This document shows, one piece after another, positions 37,035 to 48,104 of a stretch of DNA of 64,000 nucleotides. The position numbers and the translations under genes were made by a program. The stretch covers positions 1,559,314 to 1,623,313 of the forward strand of contig CM055112.1 in assembly GCA_029204225.1 (NCBI GenBank), given 5' to 3'. Positions within the stretch are counted from its first letter, which is position 1. Each line of letters opens with the position of its first letter. The stretch is from Diphasiastrum complanatum. Its lineage: Eukaryota; Streptophyta; Lycopodiopsida; Lycopodiales; Lycopodiaceae. The notes beneath the pieces were generated by a model. It saw only the letters and a program-made list of their open reading frames with translations. It did no database searches and was not told the DNA's origin.

Positions 37035-37979
37035 AGCTTGAAGAGTTCACGTTTGAACTTGTCAATATCAGAGTCCAAAGTATAATAGGCGCCAAACCTA
37101 TTTGTGAGTCCCAAGATAATTTTAACTTGAGGTTAACCCAAGCAGTTTAGTCAACTAGTCGTTGCGCTTGCCAGCCAATAGTATGCTTCCAATCTACTGG
37201 ACCGGAAATTCAAATTTGCCCAAACATGAATTGTGTTTTCCGGGTCAGGAGAGTTATGTTACATAGAAGCCACTATGTCAAGAACCAATTGGGCCACATG
37301 GACATAAATAGTGAGGAAAAAAAAAACTCGTAAGAAATGGCCCCTCTAAGTTTGAGAACTCCTGTAATGTGCGCTCGTTCCCTATATCTACACCACTTAC
37401 GCTTCAATACAACCACCAAGTTTTTCAGGAGAAAACAGAGAGAATTTGAGTTTTCAAGTTTTTCCTTCTCTCTGCTTTCATAAGTCTTCTACTTGTTGAG
37501 TACTTCTGTTTCTGACAGTTGGTAAGCCTCACCTTGTCGGATATGTGCTTGTGAATGTAACTCTGGTCTCTGGTCAGACACTCCTTTAGCCTTGATATTA
37601 TTGTATGAGAGCAATCGTAAATTCATTGCTAATAGTGTCTTAAAACTCATTGATTATTTGATTGTCTGTGCGATTGAATAATTGATTGCTTGGAACTTAA
37701 TTGTGATGTTAACATTCGGAATCATTGTTACATTACACTGACATATATCCAGACTTGCACATCCTAAAGCTTGCTCTGTGTTGTTGTAAATCAATGCTCT
37801 GAAATTTGCATATAGATACTCGTGCAGTTTAACTTAGTAGTCAGTCGTTCTTTTGAATGAGCACTATCTGTTGTTGAGGACAGATTGTTGGACTATATTT
37901 GGATTGTACTGAGCCATTTGCATATTTCTCTGCCTTGGTTTATCTGATGCAATAGACCTCGCTTGTCTGACAAACTTTA
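37035..37979. other. No gene recognised; may include 5' half of an LTR
   Basis: The downstream 550 bases are clearly LTR family E. How far that LTR extends leftward could not be decided because the 5' part does not visibly align with the copy at 54673. Confidence 0.45.
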
Positions 37980-38027
37980 TTAGGTGCATAGACCAATATA
38001 TCGGTTTGGCCGATAAGTTGGATACAC

Positions 38028-38106
<79 letters not shown>

Positions 38107-38530
38107 CACTATTTAGAACCTTGGCAATTGTCTTGAATTTGCTAGTAGAATCATGCGCTTATCAACGCAATTGTATTGTGGTATGATCGTTGTATTTACA
38201 ACTTCATTATACAGATTCGTTGTTGTTCTACACCTTCGCATTCTTGTTGATGATAACTCTCATTTATCTCACACAAACATTATTAAGAAGAGAATTGTAT
38301 GGTTGTCTCTGACACCTGAATTAATTCTGCATTCTCTTCATATCAGGTTATCAATATTAGAGAATTGCATGGCTATCTCAGATGCCTAATTTCTTTTGCA
38401 ATCTCTCTTTCACGATAGTCTATGACTCCTACACTAATAATCTGATTTCACACACAAAGAACTGCTCGTAACTCCATTCTCTAAGTAATCCACGGTCCTG
38501 GTTATAATAATTTTTTTGTTTTTTTTCCAA
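37980..38530 (+). repeat. LTR family E, 3' part
   Basis: It matches 55500-55920 in order: GA microsatellite, TTTAGAACC/TGT, GCTTATCA, GAGAATTGCATGGCTATC, GATGCCTAAT, AGTCTATGACTCCTAC, TAATCCACGGTCCTG. It is followed by a primer-binding site at 38537. Confidence 0.8.
38029..38106. repeat. (GA)n microsatellite inside LTR E
   Basis: Interrupted once near 38090. It occupies the same place in the LTR as the shorter run at 55545-55574. Confidence 0.95.
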
Positions 38531-38536
38531 TAGAAG

Positions 38537-38548
38537 TGGTATCAAAGC
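38537..38548 (+). promoter_or_regulatory. Primer-binding site of a copia E element
   Basis: TGGTATCAAAGC is one mismatch from the initiator-Met tRNA primer site. The internal region after it (to about 38950) has no recognisable gag. Confidence 0.8.
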
Positions 38549-38959
38549 TGATATCTAATTCCGCCCATAGAGTGATATCAGTGCTTGCGGGAATAGATGG
38601 CATCCAAGGAGACCCTTGTGACCCTCGACTTTGGGACTCAACCCATGGTATAATTTCTAAGGGCTACGATAGCCAACCAATGAATTTCAATATGTGACTC
38701 ACCGACTTCGTCATGATTAGACCTCCCTACCTCAAAGTGCACCAAACCCAAGAGAAATCTCTCTTCCCTTGATCTTGAACGTTGGGATATTGTGGCCTTT
38801 TTCAAATGAAGGATTCCCCTAACTAAAGGCCAAGATCACTACCAATTTCCAAATTTCTCTTCTCTAGTAATGGCTTGGTAGGATCATTATTCAAACAACT
38901 GTGTTTTGCCATGCAAGGCCAAAATGTTAAGAAGGCCTTCATATATATTTATGAATGGA

Positions 38960-39530
38960 AAAGATCATACCATTAGGAATAAGGAAAAGTCATTTTCGGG
39001 TTTGTTATTTAGACAATCAAAGAGTCATTCTCAGACTTGGTTACGATTAATCGACCACAAGTGACCGCGAACAAAACAGTTATGATACGTTGTGGGGTTA
39101 CGAAGCTTGTTTGTGGAAAGCTGAGTTTGTGTATAAATAGGACAACTTTAGCCGAAGTAGGGACTACTAATTATTGAACATCATTTCGTTTACATTTGAT
39201 GATAATGGGTCAAAGCCTGTCTATCATTATGCAATGATTTACATACTCTATTGTTTGCACTGTAGGCAACAAGAAGCATATGCCTTGCTTAAGACCTTTT
39301 GAGCAGTAGCAACTAGAGGCTGTAATGTGCTCTGTATTGTGTAGAGCTATAATTGTTGTATCATAGTTTTATTCTAATCATGGTGTTGTTGGGTTGTTGT
39401 CTATAAAAAACTATTTATTTCTCCATTGCGGTTAATCTTTATTGCATATTGTAGGGTGGTTGTTATATGAATTTGGTTATGACGATGTACTTTAAAATCC
39501 TGTAATGGATACGTAGTTAAGCATTTATTT
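38960..39530 (+). repeat. Ty3/gypsy LTR remnant
   Basis: Shares TTGCTTAAGACCTTTTGAGCA and the following TATTGTGTA context with the gypsy LTR-like stretch at 20870-20940. It holds a TATA-like GTATAAATAGG near 39130. It ends by junction with a broken copia RT at 39545. Confidence 0.5.
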
Positions 39531-39544
39531 TATCCCCTATAGTT

Positions 39545-40139
39545 TCCACAAAAAAGAATGTCATCCACATAAAGTACAAGAATGATCACATCATATCTAT
39601 CAACTTGAAGTACAAAGATGGATCATATTCACTAAGAGTAAAATCTAGTGAGAGAAAAAAAAGTATTAATTTGAGAATACCAAAATTTTGAAGCATGCTT
39701 GAGACCATACAAGCTTTTGAAACGTAGGAAAACCTTATCCTCTTGACCTTGCATGATAAATCCCTCAAGTTGGTGCATGTAAATCTCCTCCTCAAGGTAA
39801 CCATTGAGAAAAGCATTAGTCACATCCATTTGATACATAAACCAATTGAAAAAAGATGCTAAGGCAATTAAAATTATGATGCTAGTCATTTTTGTCACGG
39901 GAGCAAAGGTTTTATTATAATCTAGACCTTTGACTTGAGCATATCCCTTTGCACAAAGCCTGGCTTTATACTTGTTGATAGAACCATCTTCATTGTATTT
40001 GTTTCTAAACAAACTGAGCTTAATTGACTTTGTGACTAGTTCTACATATGCACAGTGGTTCCGGAAACTCTAAACACTCATTTACAACCAATTTTATTTT
40101 TGTTTGGTGGAAGATCAACCAATTTCCAAGTATGATTTA
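39545..40139 (-). pseudogene. Old copia RT, right-hand exon of a split element
   Basis: Minus-strand RT: NHTWKLVDLPPNKNK then TGA in place of Trp, a short unrelated insert near 40020-40080, INKYKARLCAKGYAQ, QMDVTNAFLNGYLEEEIYM, YGLKHASKFWYS, and in another frame LVLYVDDILF followed by a stop. It ends abruptly at 39545. Element D was inserted at 40139 within this gene. The other half continues at 46570. A decayed, immobile copy. Confidence 0.88.
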
Positions 40140-40794
40140 TGTGAAAAATACAGATCCTAAGTGGATCTAAACTCCAAGATCATTGGCTTGAATGCTTGCA
40201 CTCCAAACTACATAAGCTAGGAATTGGCAACACATTCTATGCTACCTAGAATGCAAAGAACTTGATCAAAAAGCATTTATCACAAATGGAAACTTCCATA
40301 AACATCAAGTGCGGCCCAAAATAACATTATACAGTCCATAATACATCAGCCTACCACTTTTGGAAAGCACCTAAGATCATACACAATAGCTTGAAGACAA
40401 TACACACAACAATGCTCTCAATGGAGGAAGAAACAATGACAATGATCTATTGATCTCAATGAAGCATACAAAAGGTTTCTCCAACCTGTTCTCCACGACT
40501 TCCCTACTATTTATGGATGAGGAAGATGACTCTCTCTCCTCTCTCTAGAAGGTACTTGACCCTAGATATTCCCTATATAGGAAAAATAGCTAAAAATGGC
40601 TTATATGACCAAAATACATCAAAATGGTCTCATTTTGAAGGGTATGAAGTTTGACACTTCATCATACTGAAAAAATACAGTAAATAAAAACATTGTGGCC
40701 TGGTTCACACGTGTGAAACTCCAGAACCAAAACTATTTACAATTTTAGCCAATTTAGGCCTCAAACTAGCTAGGAAATGTTGACAATTTTCACA
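40140..40794 (-). repeat. Element D 3' LTR
   Basis: Begins TGTGAAAAATACAG and ends TTTTCACA. Contains CACACGTGTG at 40706-40715. Has one extra A (GGAAACTTCC) compared with the other LTR. Confidence 0.97.
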
Positions 40795-43700
40795 CTCCCT
40801 CTTCAACATTGGATGCTAGTTTCAACATAGTCTTTGAGCACATTCCAAGATTAGATCTATGCATTAAATATAGGTCCTTTCCCAATGGTTTGGTGAAGAT
40901 ATCAGCCACACACTCCTTTGAAGAGACATGTTGAAGCTCCACCTCTTTGGCAATGACTTGATCTCTCACAAAATGGTGAGCAATCTCAATGTGCTTGCTC
41001 CTTGCATGAAAAACAGGATTGCTTGCCAAGCTTTGGGCTGAAAGGTTATCACAAAGTATGATTGGAGTCTTCTCTGGTTCCAGCAAGTGAAGATCCAATA
41101 ACATCCTCTTGATCCAAAGAATCTCCTTGGTGCATGTTGTTAATGCCTTGTACTCGGCTTCGGTGGAAGATAGAGAGATAGTTGGTTGCTTCTTTGATAG
41201 CCATGAGACCACTCCATCTCCAAGATAGATTGCAAAGGCACTTGTTGACTTCCTATCCATTTGATCACCTGCAAAATCTGAATCTGAAAATCCACAAAGG
41301 TTAGGTGTAGTACCTCCATACAAGATGCCAAAATCTCTAGATCCCGAGATGTATCTAAGTACTCTCTTTCCTAGCTTCCAATGAGCCTCACTAGGATCTT
41401 GCATAAATTGACTTAGTTTACCAACCACAAAGCTTAGATCAGGTCTTGTGATGGTTAACCATATAAGAGATCCTATTAGCTTTCTATAGAGAGTAATGTC
41501 CTTGAAGGATCTTTCATTGCTTCTTGTAGTTAGCTTTACATTTGATTCCATAGGAGTAGAAACAACTTTACAATCTTCCATATGAAACCTTTTTAGAATA
41601 GAGTTAACATACTTTTCTTGACATATGAATGTAGATTTAGAAGTTCTAATAATCTCTATTCCTAAGATATAATGAAGTTTACCAAGATCTTGAATTTCAA
41701 ACTCTCTTTTGAGTGCCATCTTGATTTCATCTATATCTAGATTGTTACCACCACTTAAGATAATGTCATCAACATAGATCAAAAGTAAAGTGATATCATT
41801 TTCATTCAATCTAAAGTAGAGAGAATGATCATACTCACTCATAACAAATTTTTGAGAAAGTAAGAAGGAATTGAGCTTAGCATACCAACTCCTTGGTGCT
41901 TGCTTTAGCCCATACAAACTCTTTTGGAGATAGCACACATGATTAGGCTCATCATGTGAAACATAGCCCTCGGGTTGCTCCATGTAAATATCTTCTTCAA
42001 GATCACCATTCAAGAAGGCATTAGTAACATCCATTTGCCACATATCCCAATCATAAAGAGTTGCAAGAGAGATTAGGATTCGAATAGTTACCATCTTTGC
42101 CACGGGTGCAAAGGTCTCATCATAGTCAATACCATATTCTTGAGCATACCCCTTTGCCACCAACCTTGCCTTGTACTTGTTGATTGATCCATCTTGATTT
42201 GTCTTGATCTTGAAGATCCACTTACAACCAATTGCCTTCTTGTCCTTTGGAAGCTTTACCAACCTCCATGTGTTGCTTTTGATGAGTGCTTGATGCTCAT
42301 GATCCATGGCTTGGATCCATTCCTTCTTTTGAATTGCTTCACCTACACAAGTTGGTTCATCAAAAGAGGTAAGAAAAGCAAAGTTAGAGTTGTCCACCAC
42401 TTGCTTTCCTTTTTCATCATAGGTTAGCCTTGATGGCTTAGCCCTTTGCCTTTGAGTCTTCCTTGAAGTTTGCTTTGGAGTGGCATCTCCATCTTCATCC
42501 AAGACATCTTGCACATCATGATGATTAGTAGGCACATCAACATCAACATCAACAACATTGGAAACATTCTCTTCATGAAAGATGACATCCCTACTTATGA
42601 CAACTTTCTTTGTAGAAGGAATGTACACTTTGTAAGCCTTGCTTACTTCACTATAGCCAACAAACACACCCTTCTTTGATGAAGGATCTTCTTTAGTTCT
42701 ATCATCAAGTGTGATATTGACAAAACATGTACATCCAAAGATCCTACAATGCTTGACACTCGGCCTTCTACCATAAAGAACCTCATGAGGAGTTTTACCA
42801 TCCAAGGAAGCACTTGTCCATCTATTACATAGATAGTTAGCACATGCTAAAGCTTCCCCCCAAAAAGACTTAGCAAGATTAGCATGTAGTCTCATTGCCT
42901 TGGCACATTCACAAAGGGTTCTATTCTTCCTCTCGGCCACTCCATTATGTTGTGGAGTCCTAGGACTAGACATCTCCCTCTTAATCCCATGTGCTATACA
43001 AAAGTCTTTGAACCTATTTGAGGTGTATTCCCCTCCATTATCAGATCTTAAGCATTTGATCTTTGTATTGAATTGGTTTTCCATTTCATTCTTGAACTTG
43101 ACAAATGCAGCAAACACTTCATCCTTACTTTTAAGAAGATAGATCCAAGTATACCTACTAAAGTCATCAATGAAAGTTGCATACATCTTTGCCCCACCAT
43201 TGCTAGTTGTACTAGAAGAATGAATATCAGAATGCACAAGTTGAAAAGCTTCTTTAGATCTAGAAGTAGATCTAGAATAAGCAAGTCTATGAGATTTGGA
43301 CAAGGCACAATGTTCACAAACACTATTGTTTGCAACAAGACTTTTAGGGAGACCAAGAACAAGCTCTTTCTTTGCCATTACCTCCAAAGATTTGAAGTTG
43401 GGATGTCCCAACCTCTTGTGCCAAACTTCTTGGTTTGTCAATTGCTCCCTAGCCATACATCCTTCATGATTAGAGATCACACATGCATCAAGCTTGAAAA
43501 GTTTACCATGCCTCCTACCTTGAGCAATCAAGGATCCACATTTACTTATCAAACATGCATCTCCAATGAACTCCACATCAAGTCCTTTGTCAATCATTTG
43601 ACTTACACTAAGCAAATTCTTAGTGATTGAAGGAATGTACAAAACATTTTCAAGATTTGCTTTCCTATTTGTTGAAAGGGAAATAGGAATAGTGCCTATG

Positions 43701-44743
43701 CCTTTGATGTCACATTGACCATCATTTGCAGTGTAGATGATGTCACCTTCTCTCTCATAAGACAATAAGGATGTAAAGTATTCCTTATGTCTTGTCATGT
43801 GAGATGAGGCTCCACTATCAATCCACCAAGGATCATTATCATCTATGTTGGCTAACAAACTTGAAGTCATAACAAGTGATTCACATGTGTTATGTTCTTC
43901 CTCATCTATTGTAAGATTTCCTTGCCTCTCTCCTTGCTCTCTTTTCTTCTTATAACATTCATTTGCAAAATGACCTTTTATCCCACAATAAAAGCACTTG
44001 AACTTTGACTTATTGTTCTTAGTAGAAGAGGAAGAGGAAGAGTGATCATCATGATCAAAGTTACCACCTTTGGACCATTTCCCTTTGCCTTTACCTTTGC
44101 CCTTGAATTTGTCTTTTGTGAAGAAAGCCTCTTCACCTCCACCTTGCAAGGATGCACCATCAAGCTTTGATTGCAACCTATGTTCTTCAGCCAATAAGAT
44201 TTCTTGCAAGTCAACCACACTTGGCAAGACTCTTTGAATGGCAAAACTTTGCACAAGGTTAGCATGTTCATTTAGCAAACCATTCAACATAACTTGGACT
44301 ATTTCACCATCTTTTATGTTCTCATCAATGCATGCTAAATCATCACTTAGGGACTTAACTCTCAAGATAAATGCATGAGCACTTTCACCCTCTCTTTGCC
44401 TACTAGAAAATATTTGTCTCCTTAGGGTCAATACCCTAGATGTGGACTTTGATTCAAAGAGCTTCTTTAAGGCATTCCATGCCTCACTTGCACTTTGACA
44501 CTTTCCAACTTCCTTGAGAAGTTCATTTGTAACATTCATTTTAATGATATGAAGAGCCCTTTTGGCCTTCTTATCAAACCTTTGTTGCTCTTGAAGTGTG
44601 AGAGGTCTCTCTTCAATTTCTGCAACTATGTCCATGAGTTCATTCAACTCAAGTAAGGACTCCATCCTCACTTTCCAAGTAGAGTAGTTTGATGAACTCA
44701 ACCTTTCACTAGACTCTAGCATGATCCCACCATTGGAAGCCAT
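40790..44743 (-). CDS. Intact Ty1/copia Gag-Pol polyprotein
   Basis: 1317 aa in one frame. Gag spans about 1-230 with UBN2 homology (SNYSTWKVRMESLL; LTLRRQIFSS). A Gly-Lys-rich stretch precedes the zinc knuckle CFYCGIKGHFANEC (C250-C263). Protease WWIDSGASSHM has Asp309. The integrase zinc finger has WHKRLGH (441-447) and CEHC (476-479). The integrase triad Asp506, Asp568, Glu604 keeps the DD35E spacing. Reverse transcriptase has QMDVTNAFLNG (Asp905) and YVDD (990-993). RNase H has Asp1154/Asp1156, Glu1195/Glu1197 and Asp1232 and ends VADIFTKPLG. All catalytic residues expected for the family are present. It would make virus-like particles, copy its RNA into DNA and integrate it. The start ATG is the first in frame and matches the related elements. 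Confidence 0.97.
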   Translation of the reverse strand: MASNGGIMLESSERLSSSNYSTWKVRMESLLELNELMDIVAEIEERPLTLQEQQRFDKKAKRALHIIKMNVTNELLKEVGKCQSASEAWNALKKLFESKSTSRVLTLRRQIFSSRQREGESAHAFILRVKSLSDDLACIDENIKDGEIVQVMLNGLLNEHANLVQSFAIQRVLPSVVDLQEILLAEEHRLQSKLDGASLQGGGEEAFFTKDKFKGKGKGKGKWSKGGNFDHDDHSSSSSSTKNNKSKFKCFYCGIKGHFANECYKKKREQGERQGNLTIDEEEHNTCESLVMTSSLLANIDDNDPWWIDSGASSHMTRHKEYFTSLLSYEREGDIIYTANDGQCDIKGIGTIPISLSTNRKANLENVLYIPSITKNLLSVSQMIDKGLDVEFIGDACLISKCGSLIAQGRRHGKLFKLDACVISNHEGCMAREQLTNQEVWHKRLGHPNFKSLEVMAKKELVLGLPKSLVANNSVCEHCALSKSHRLAYSRSTSRSKEAFQLVHSDIHSSSTTSNGGAKMYATFIDDFSRYTWIYLLKSKDEVFAAFVKFKNEMENQFNTKIKCLRSDNGGEYTSNRFKDFCIAHGIKREMSSPRTPQHNGVAERKNRTLCECAKAMRLHANLAKSFWGEALACANYLCNRWTSASLDGKTPHEVLYGRRPSVKHCRIFGCTCFVNITLDDRTKEDPSSKKGVFVGYSEVSKAYKVYIPSTKKVVISRDVIFHEENVSNVVDVDVDVPTNHHDVQDVLDEDGDATPKQTSRKTQRQRAKPSRLTYDEKGKQVVDNSNFAFLTSFDEPTCVGEAIQKKEWIQAMDHEHQALIKSNTWRLVKLPKDKKAIGCKWIFKIKTNQDGSINKYKARLVAKGYAQEYGIDYDETFAPVAKMVTIRILISLATLYDWDMWQMDVTNAFLNGDLEEDIYMEQPEGYVSHDEPNHVCYLQKSLYGLKQAPRSWYAKLNSFLLSQKFVMSEYDHSLYFRLNENDITLLLIYVDDIILSGGNNLDIDEIKMALKREFEIQDLGKLHYILGIEIIRTSKSTFICQEKYVNSILKRFHMEDCKVVSTPMESNVKLTTRSNERSFKDITLYRKLIGSLIWLTITRPDLSFVVGKLSQFMQDPSEAHWKLGKRVLRYISGSRDFGILYGGTTPNLCGFSDSDFAGDQMDRKSTSAFAIYLGDGVVSWLSKKQPTISLSSTEAEYKALTTCTKEILWIKRMLLDLHLLEPEKTPIILCDNLSAQSLASNPVFHARSKHIEIAHHFVRDQVIAKEVELQHVSSKECVADIFTKPLGKDLYLMHRSNLGMCSKTMLKLASNVEEGV

Positions 44744-45903
44744 GATTCTAATGTTTTTTCAACTTTTAGGTTTTGTCCTAAAGCACTTAGCACTCACTTT
44801 TCTCTCAACAAATGATAGATAAAGAGATCTATGAAGATTTAGGACCCTAAAACACTTCTATCTTGAACCTAGATGGTTTCCAAGCATAGAAAGGAAGATT
44901 GAAACACATGCAACACTTTGCACACACTAAGAATGGATTACAAAATCAAACCAACCTGAACACACTCTTGCTTAAGCTCTCAAACTTTCCAGCAAGTGAC
45001 CAAATCAAGTTATGGTGTGAAGAGTTACTTGCATTCTTAGAAAATACCCAAAACTAGGATGCCAAGATTACCTAGTAATGAACAAACTTGATCAACATAT
45101 GATCAACACACTAAGATATTGATTCAACCTGTAAAACCACATGTAAACCACACTTCTAAAAGTTTATAAAATCCAGCAAGTGATAAATACAAGATTTAGA
45201 GGTGAATGAATGAGCACACTTAGTGAATCACAAGACTAGCTTCACTATCTTGTCAAATCTTGGTGTTTAGATGTAGATCTAAGATCACTTCACATGAGAA
45301 TGTTCCTCAACCTGTTAAGAACCTGAAAACACACTTGCATAATGGTTAACACCTTCCAGCAAATGCTCCAATCAAATTACATAAGGAGAGTTACTTACAT
45401 GCTCAACAAAGTACACCAAAAATTATGCCAAAATTGATGACAATCTTTACAATATGCTCTTCACAATGGAGCTTACAATATGTTCACCCAAAAAAGGGGA
45501 TCTTTCATCCAAATGGGAGCTTTGCTCAGCCTTTAGGAGAATTACAACTCACTCAAAAGAGCATTTGTCATCCACTTAAGGAGAAGTTTCATCCACTTAA
45601 GGAGAGTGTTCATCCAAGAATGGAGATTGTCAACAATAGGATTGAAAAGAACATTGTTAGTATTGAATATGCACAAGCCTCACAATCACAAATGATTAGG
45701 TGTTATGATCTGATCCAAAATAGTTTCTTTTCAGCCTCTAATCTTCAATAGACCTGAAATATGCTTTTGATCCACAAGTTCAACTCACAAAACAAAGGTT
45801 AGTAAGATTTGATCAACAAAGCAATGCAAAATCATGCTAGAACTTGATCAAACATCCAAATATCACCAAAAATGGAATACTTACTGTAAATAGAAGCCAA
45901 CCA
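44744..45903 (-). other. Element D untranslated leader
   Basis: About 1.16 kb between the primer site and the polyprotein start, long for copia. It holds no ORF of note on the coding strand. At about 45565-45615 CATCCACTTAAGGAGA occurs twice in tandem. The packaging signal would be expected here. Confidence 0.7.
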
Positions 45904-45915
45904 GCTCTGATACCA
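45904..45915 (-). promoter_or_regulatory. Primer-binding site, element D
   Basis: Minus strand TGGTATCAGAGC abuts the 5' LTR, as in elements A and B. Confidence 0.95.
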
Positions 45916-46569
45916 TGTGAAAAATACAGATCCTAAGTGGATCTAAACTCCAAGATCATTGGCTTGAATGCTTGCACTCCAAACTACATAAGCTAGGAAT
46001 TGGCAACACATTCTATGCTACCTAGAATGCAAAGAACTTGATCAAAAAGCATTTATCACAAATGGAACTTCCATAAACATCAAGTGCGGCCCAAAATAAC
46101 ATTATACAGTCCATAATACATCAGCCTACCACTTTTGGAAAGCACCTAAGATCATACACAATAGCTTGAAGACAATACACACAACAATGCTCTCAATGGA
46201 GGAAGAAACAATGACAATGATCTATTGATCTCAATGAAGCATACAAAAGGTTTCTCCAACCTGTTCTCCACGACTTCCCTACTATTTATGGATGAGGAAG
46301 ATGACTCTCTCTCCTCTCTCTAGAAGGTACTTGACCCTAGATATTCCCTATATAGGAAAAATAGCTAAAAATGGCTTATATGACCAAAATACATCAAAAT
46401 GGTCTCATTTTGAAGGGTATGAAGTTTGACACTTCATCATACTGAAAAAATACAGTAAATAAAAACATTGTGGCCTGGTTCACACGTGTGAAACTCCAGA
46501 ACCAAAACTATTTACAATTTTAGCCAATTTAGGCCTCAAACTAGCTAGGAAATGTTGACAATTTTCACA
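45916..46569 (-). repeat. Element D 5' LTR
   Basis: 654 bp, same sequence as 40140-40794 except for a single A deletion. CACACGTGTG at 46481-46490. Confidence 0.97.
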
Positions 46570-46850
46570 ATTTAAAATCAATGTTTAAAACTCCAAAGAC
46601 ACGACCTCATGCCAAATCTCTGATTCTAATGCATCTTTCACACACGAAGGCTCATCAAAGGAGATGAAAAGTGCATTACCAATCTTGGCTTGCTCCCCTT
46701 TGTCAACATAAGTTAGCCTAAGTTCCTCGGCCTTATAACTTAAAGATTTGCTTGGAGTCTTGGATTGAGAAAATTGCTCCTCAAGCCTCGACCCCTCTCC
46801 ATCATCCTCTTGAAAAATAGGTAGCTTCATGGATCCAACATCAATTAATT
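46570..46850 (-). pseudogene. Old copia RT, left-hand part of the split element
   Basis: Minus-strand LTYVDKGEQAKIGNALF, SFDEPSCVKDALESEIWHEV, the region just before and at the start of copia RT. It stops at the target site of element D and is continued by 40139-39545, which confirms that one older element was interrupted. An in-frame TAA lies near 46590. Confidence 0.88.
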
Positions 46851-48104
46851 AAGCCTAGTGAGCATTTTCCTAATTAGGTTTATTTTCCTTGACTAGCATT
46901 GATGTCCCTTTGAATAGTGTTGTCACATTAATGCCATATGCAGGTGCTCAATACAATTGGGATAATTGACATTCTCTATGTCGTCACCAATGGAGAATGC
47001 AAATATATGGTTTAAATTCCAATTCTTGTTCTTTGGAAGAGAGTTGCAAAGAAAAATTGTTTCGAAAGTGCATCGTATGTATATCGATGGGTGTTAAAAA
47101 ATACATGAAAACATCGTTGCATATATAGATAATTCTATTTTTTACTCTTCATTAACTAATTGTGACTTTGAAGAATGCACCAATGGAAAAGTGTTAAAAT
47201 TGAATCCATCTTCAAATCAATATAGATCGTTTTTAGGAGGAGTGTTAAAATTGAAAAACAATCCATATTGATTTCTTGGCTTGCTACAAATGTTGTACCA
47301 TGCAAGTATGTAGCCCATTAATGCAAAATGCCAAGTTTGGACTACATAGAACTCGAGCTACATGGTTATGTATTATCTAGTTTGATAAATGCAACTTGCA
47401 TATAGTTTGTAGACATAGAATTAGCATGATTATGCTTGTAGAAGCTCGTGGCAGCTCACATGCATTAATTGTAAGTGATCCATAGTGACATGCAAGGCAT
47501 GCACAAAGTTTAATGGACACATGCATGATGATTTGGACATTTCTAGTTAGAACTAGTACACTTGTAAAAAGTTGGTAGAATTTCATGCATGACAAGTGAC
47601 AAATGGCACATAGACTCTAGATGTCACTTTAGATGTCATTTTGGAATGGATAGATATGGTTCTACCTCGAGCTACCTCAATCTCCATAAATATGTGTAGC
47701 TCTCCACACAATCAATAATGTAGAACCAAAGTTTTGTAGCTATCTCATGCTTGGTTGGATCTAAACTGTTTTTCTTGTTATCTCTCTAGCTTTCTCTCTC
47801 TAACTCGTGTTGAAGCTAATGCTAAAACACTGTAATCTTGTACTTTTAATCATTATTTGATTCATTGCTATCATAGTCTATTGATTAGCATGCTAGATTG
47901 TGAATTAGCCATATCTTCTGAACAATCTAGAATCAGGGTACTGTGCCAATCACAAAGCTTAATCAAGATCATTCACTCTTGTGAACATTTCCTACATGTG
48001 TGAATTCTGGAATTTTCAGCAAAAAGAAGATTGTGAAAAGCTACATATATAATATTTTGTGCGATTAAACCTATTAAATGTGGTGAAAAGCTATTAATCA
48101 AAGC
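46851..48104. other. Possible copia LTR and unassigned DNA
   Basis: At 47230-47240 TTAGGAGGAG is followed by TGTTAAAATTG, which looks like a polypurine tract and LTR start of a plus-strand copia element whose LTR might run to about 48010. A second matching LTR was not found, so this is tentative. No gene in the remainder. Confidence 0.35.

Larger units (their letters stand above)
40140..46569 (-). mobile_element. Copia element D, full length, apparently autonomous
   Basis: A complete 6430-bp element on the minus strand. LTRs are 655 and 654 bp and by eye differ by a single-base indel. The target duplication is ATTTA (40135-40139 and 46570-46574). It has a primer-binding site at 45904-45915 and a purine tract beside the 3' LTR at 40795-40807. 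One uninterrupted 1317-codon ORF carries every domain. Near-identical LTRs plus an intact ORF mark it as young and possibly active. Confidence 0.97.

Noticed and set aside
43073..43630. 185-codon plus-strand frame
   Set aside because: It is antisense to the integrase part of the intact element D polyprotein.
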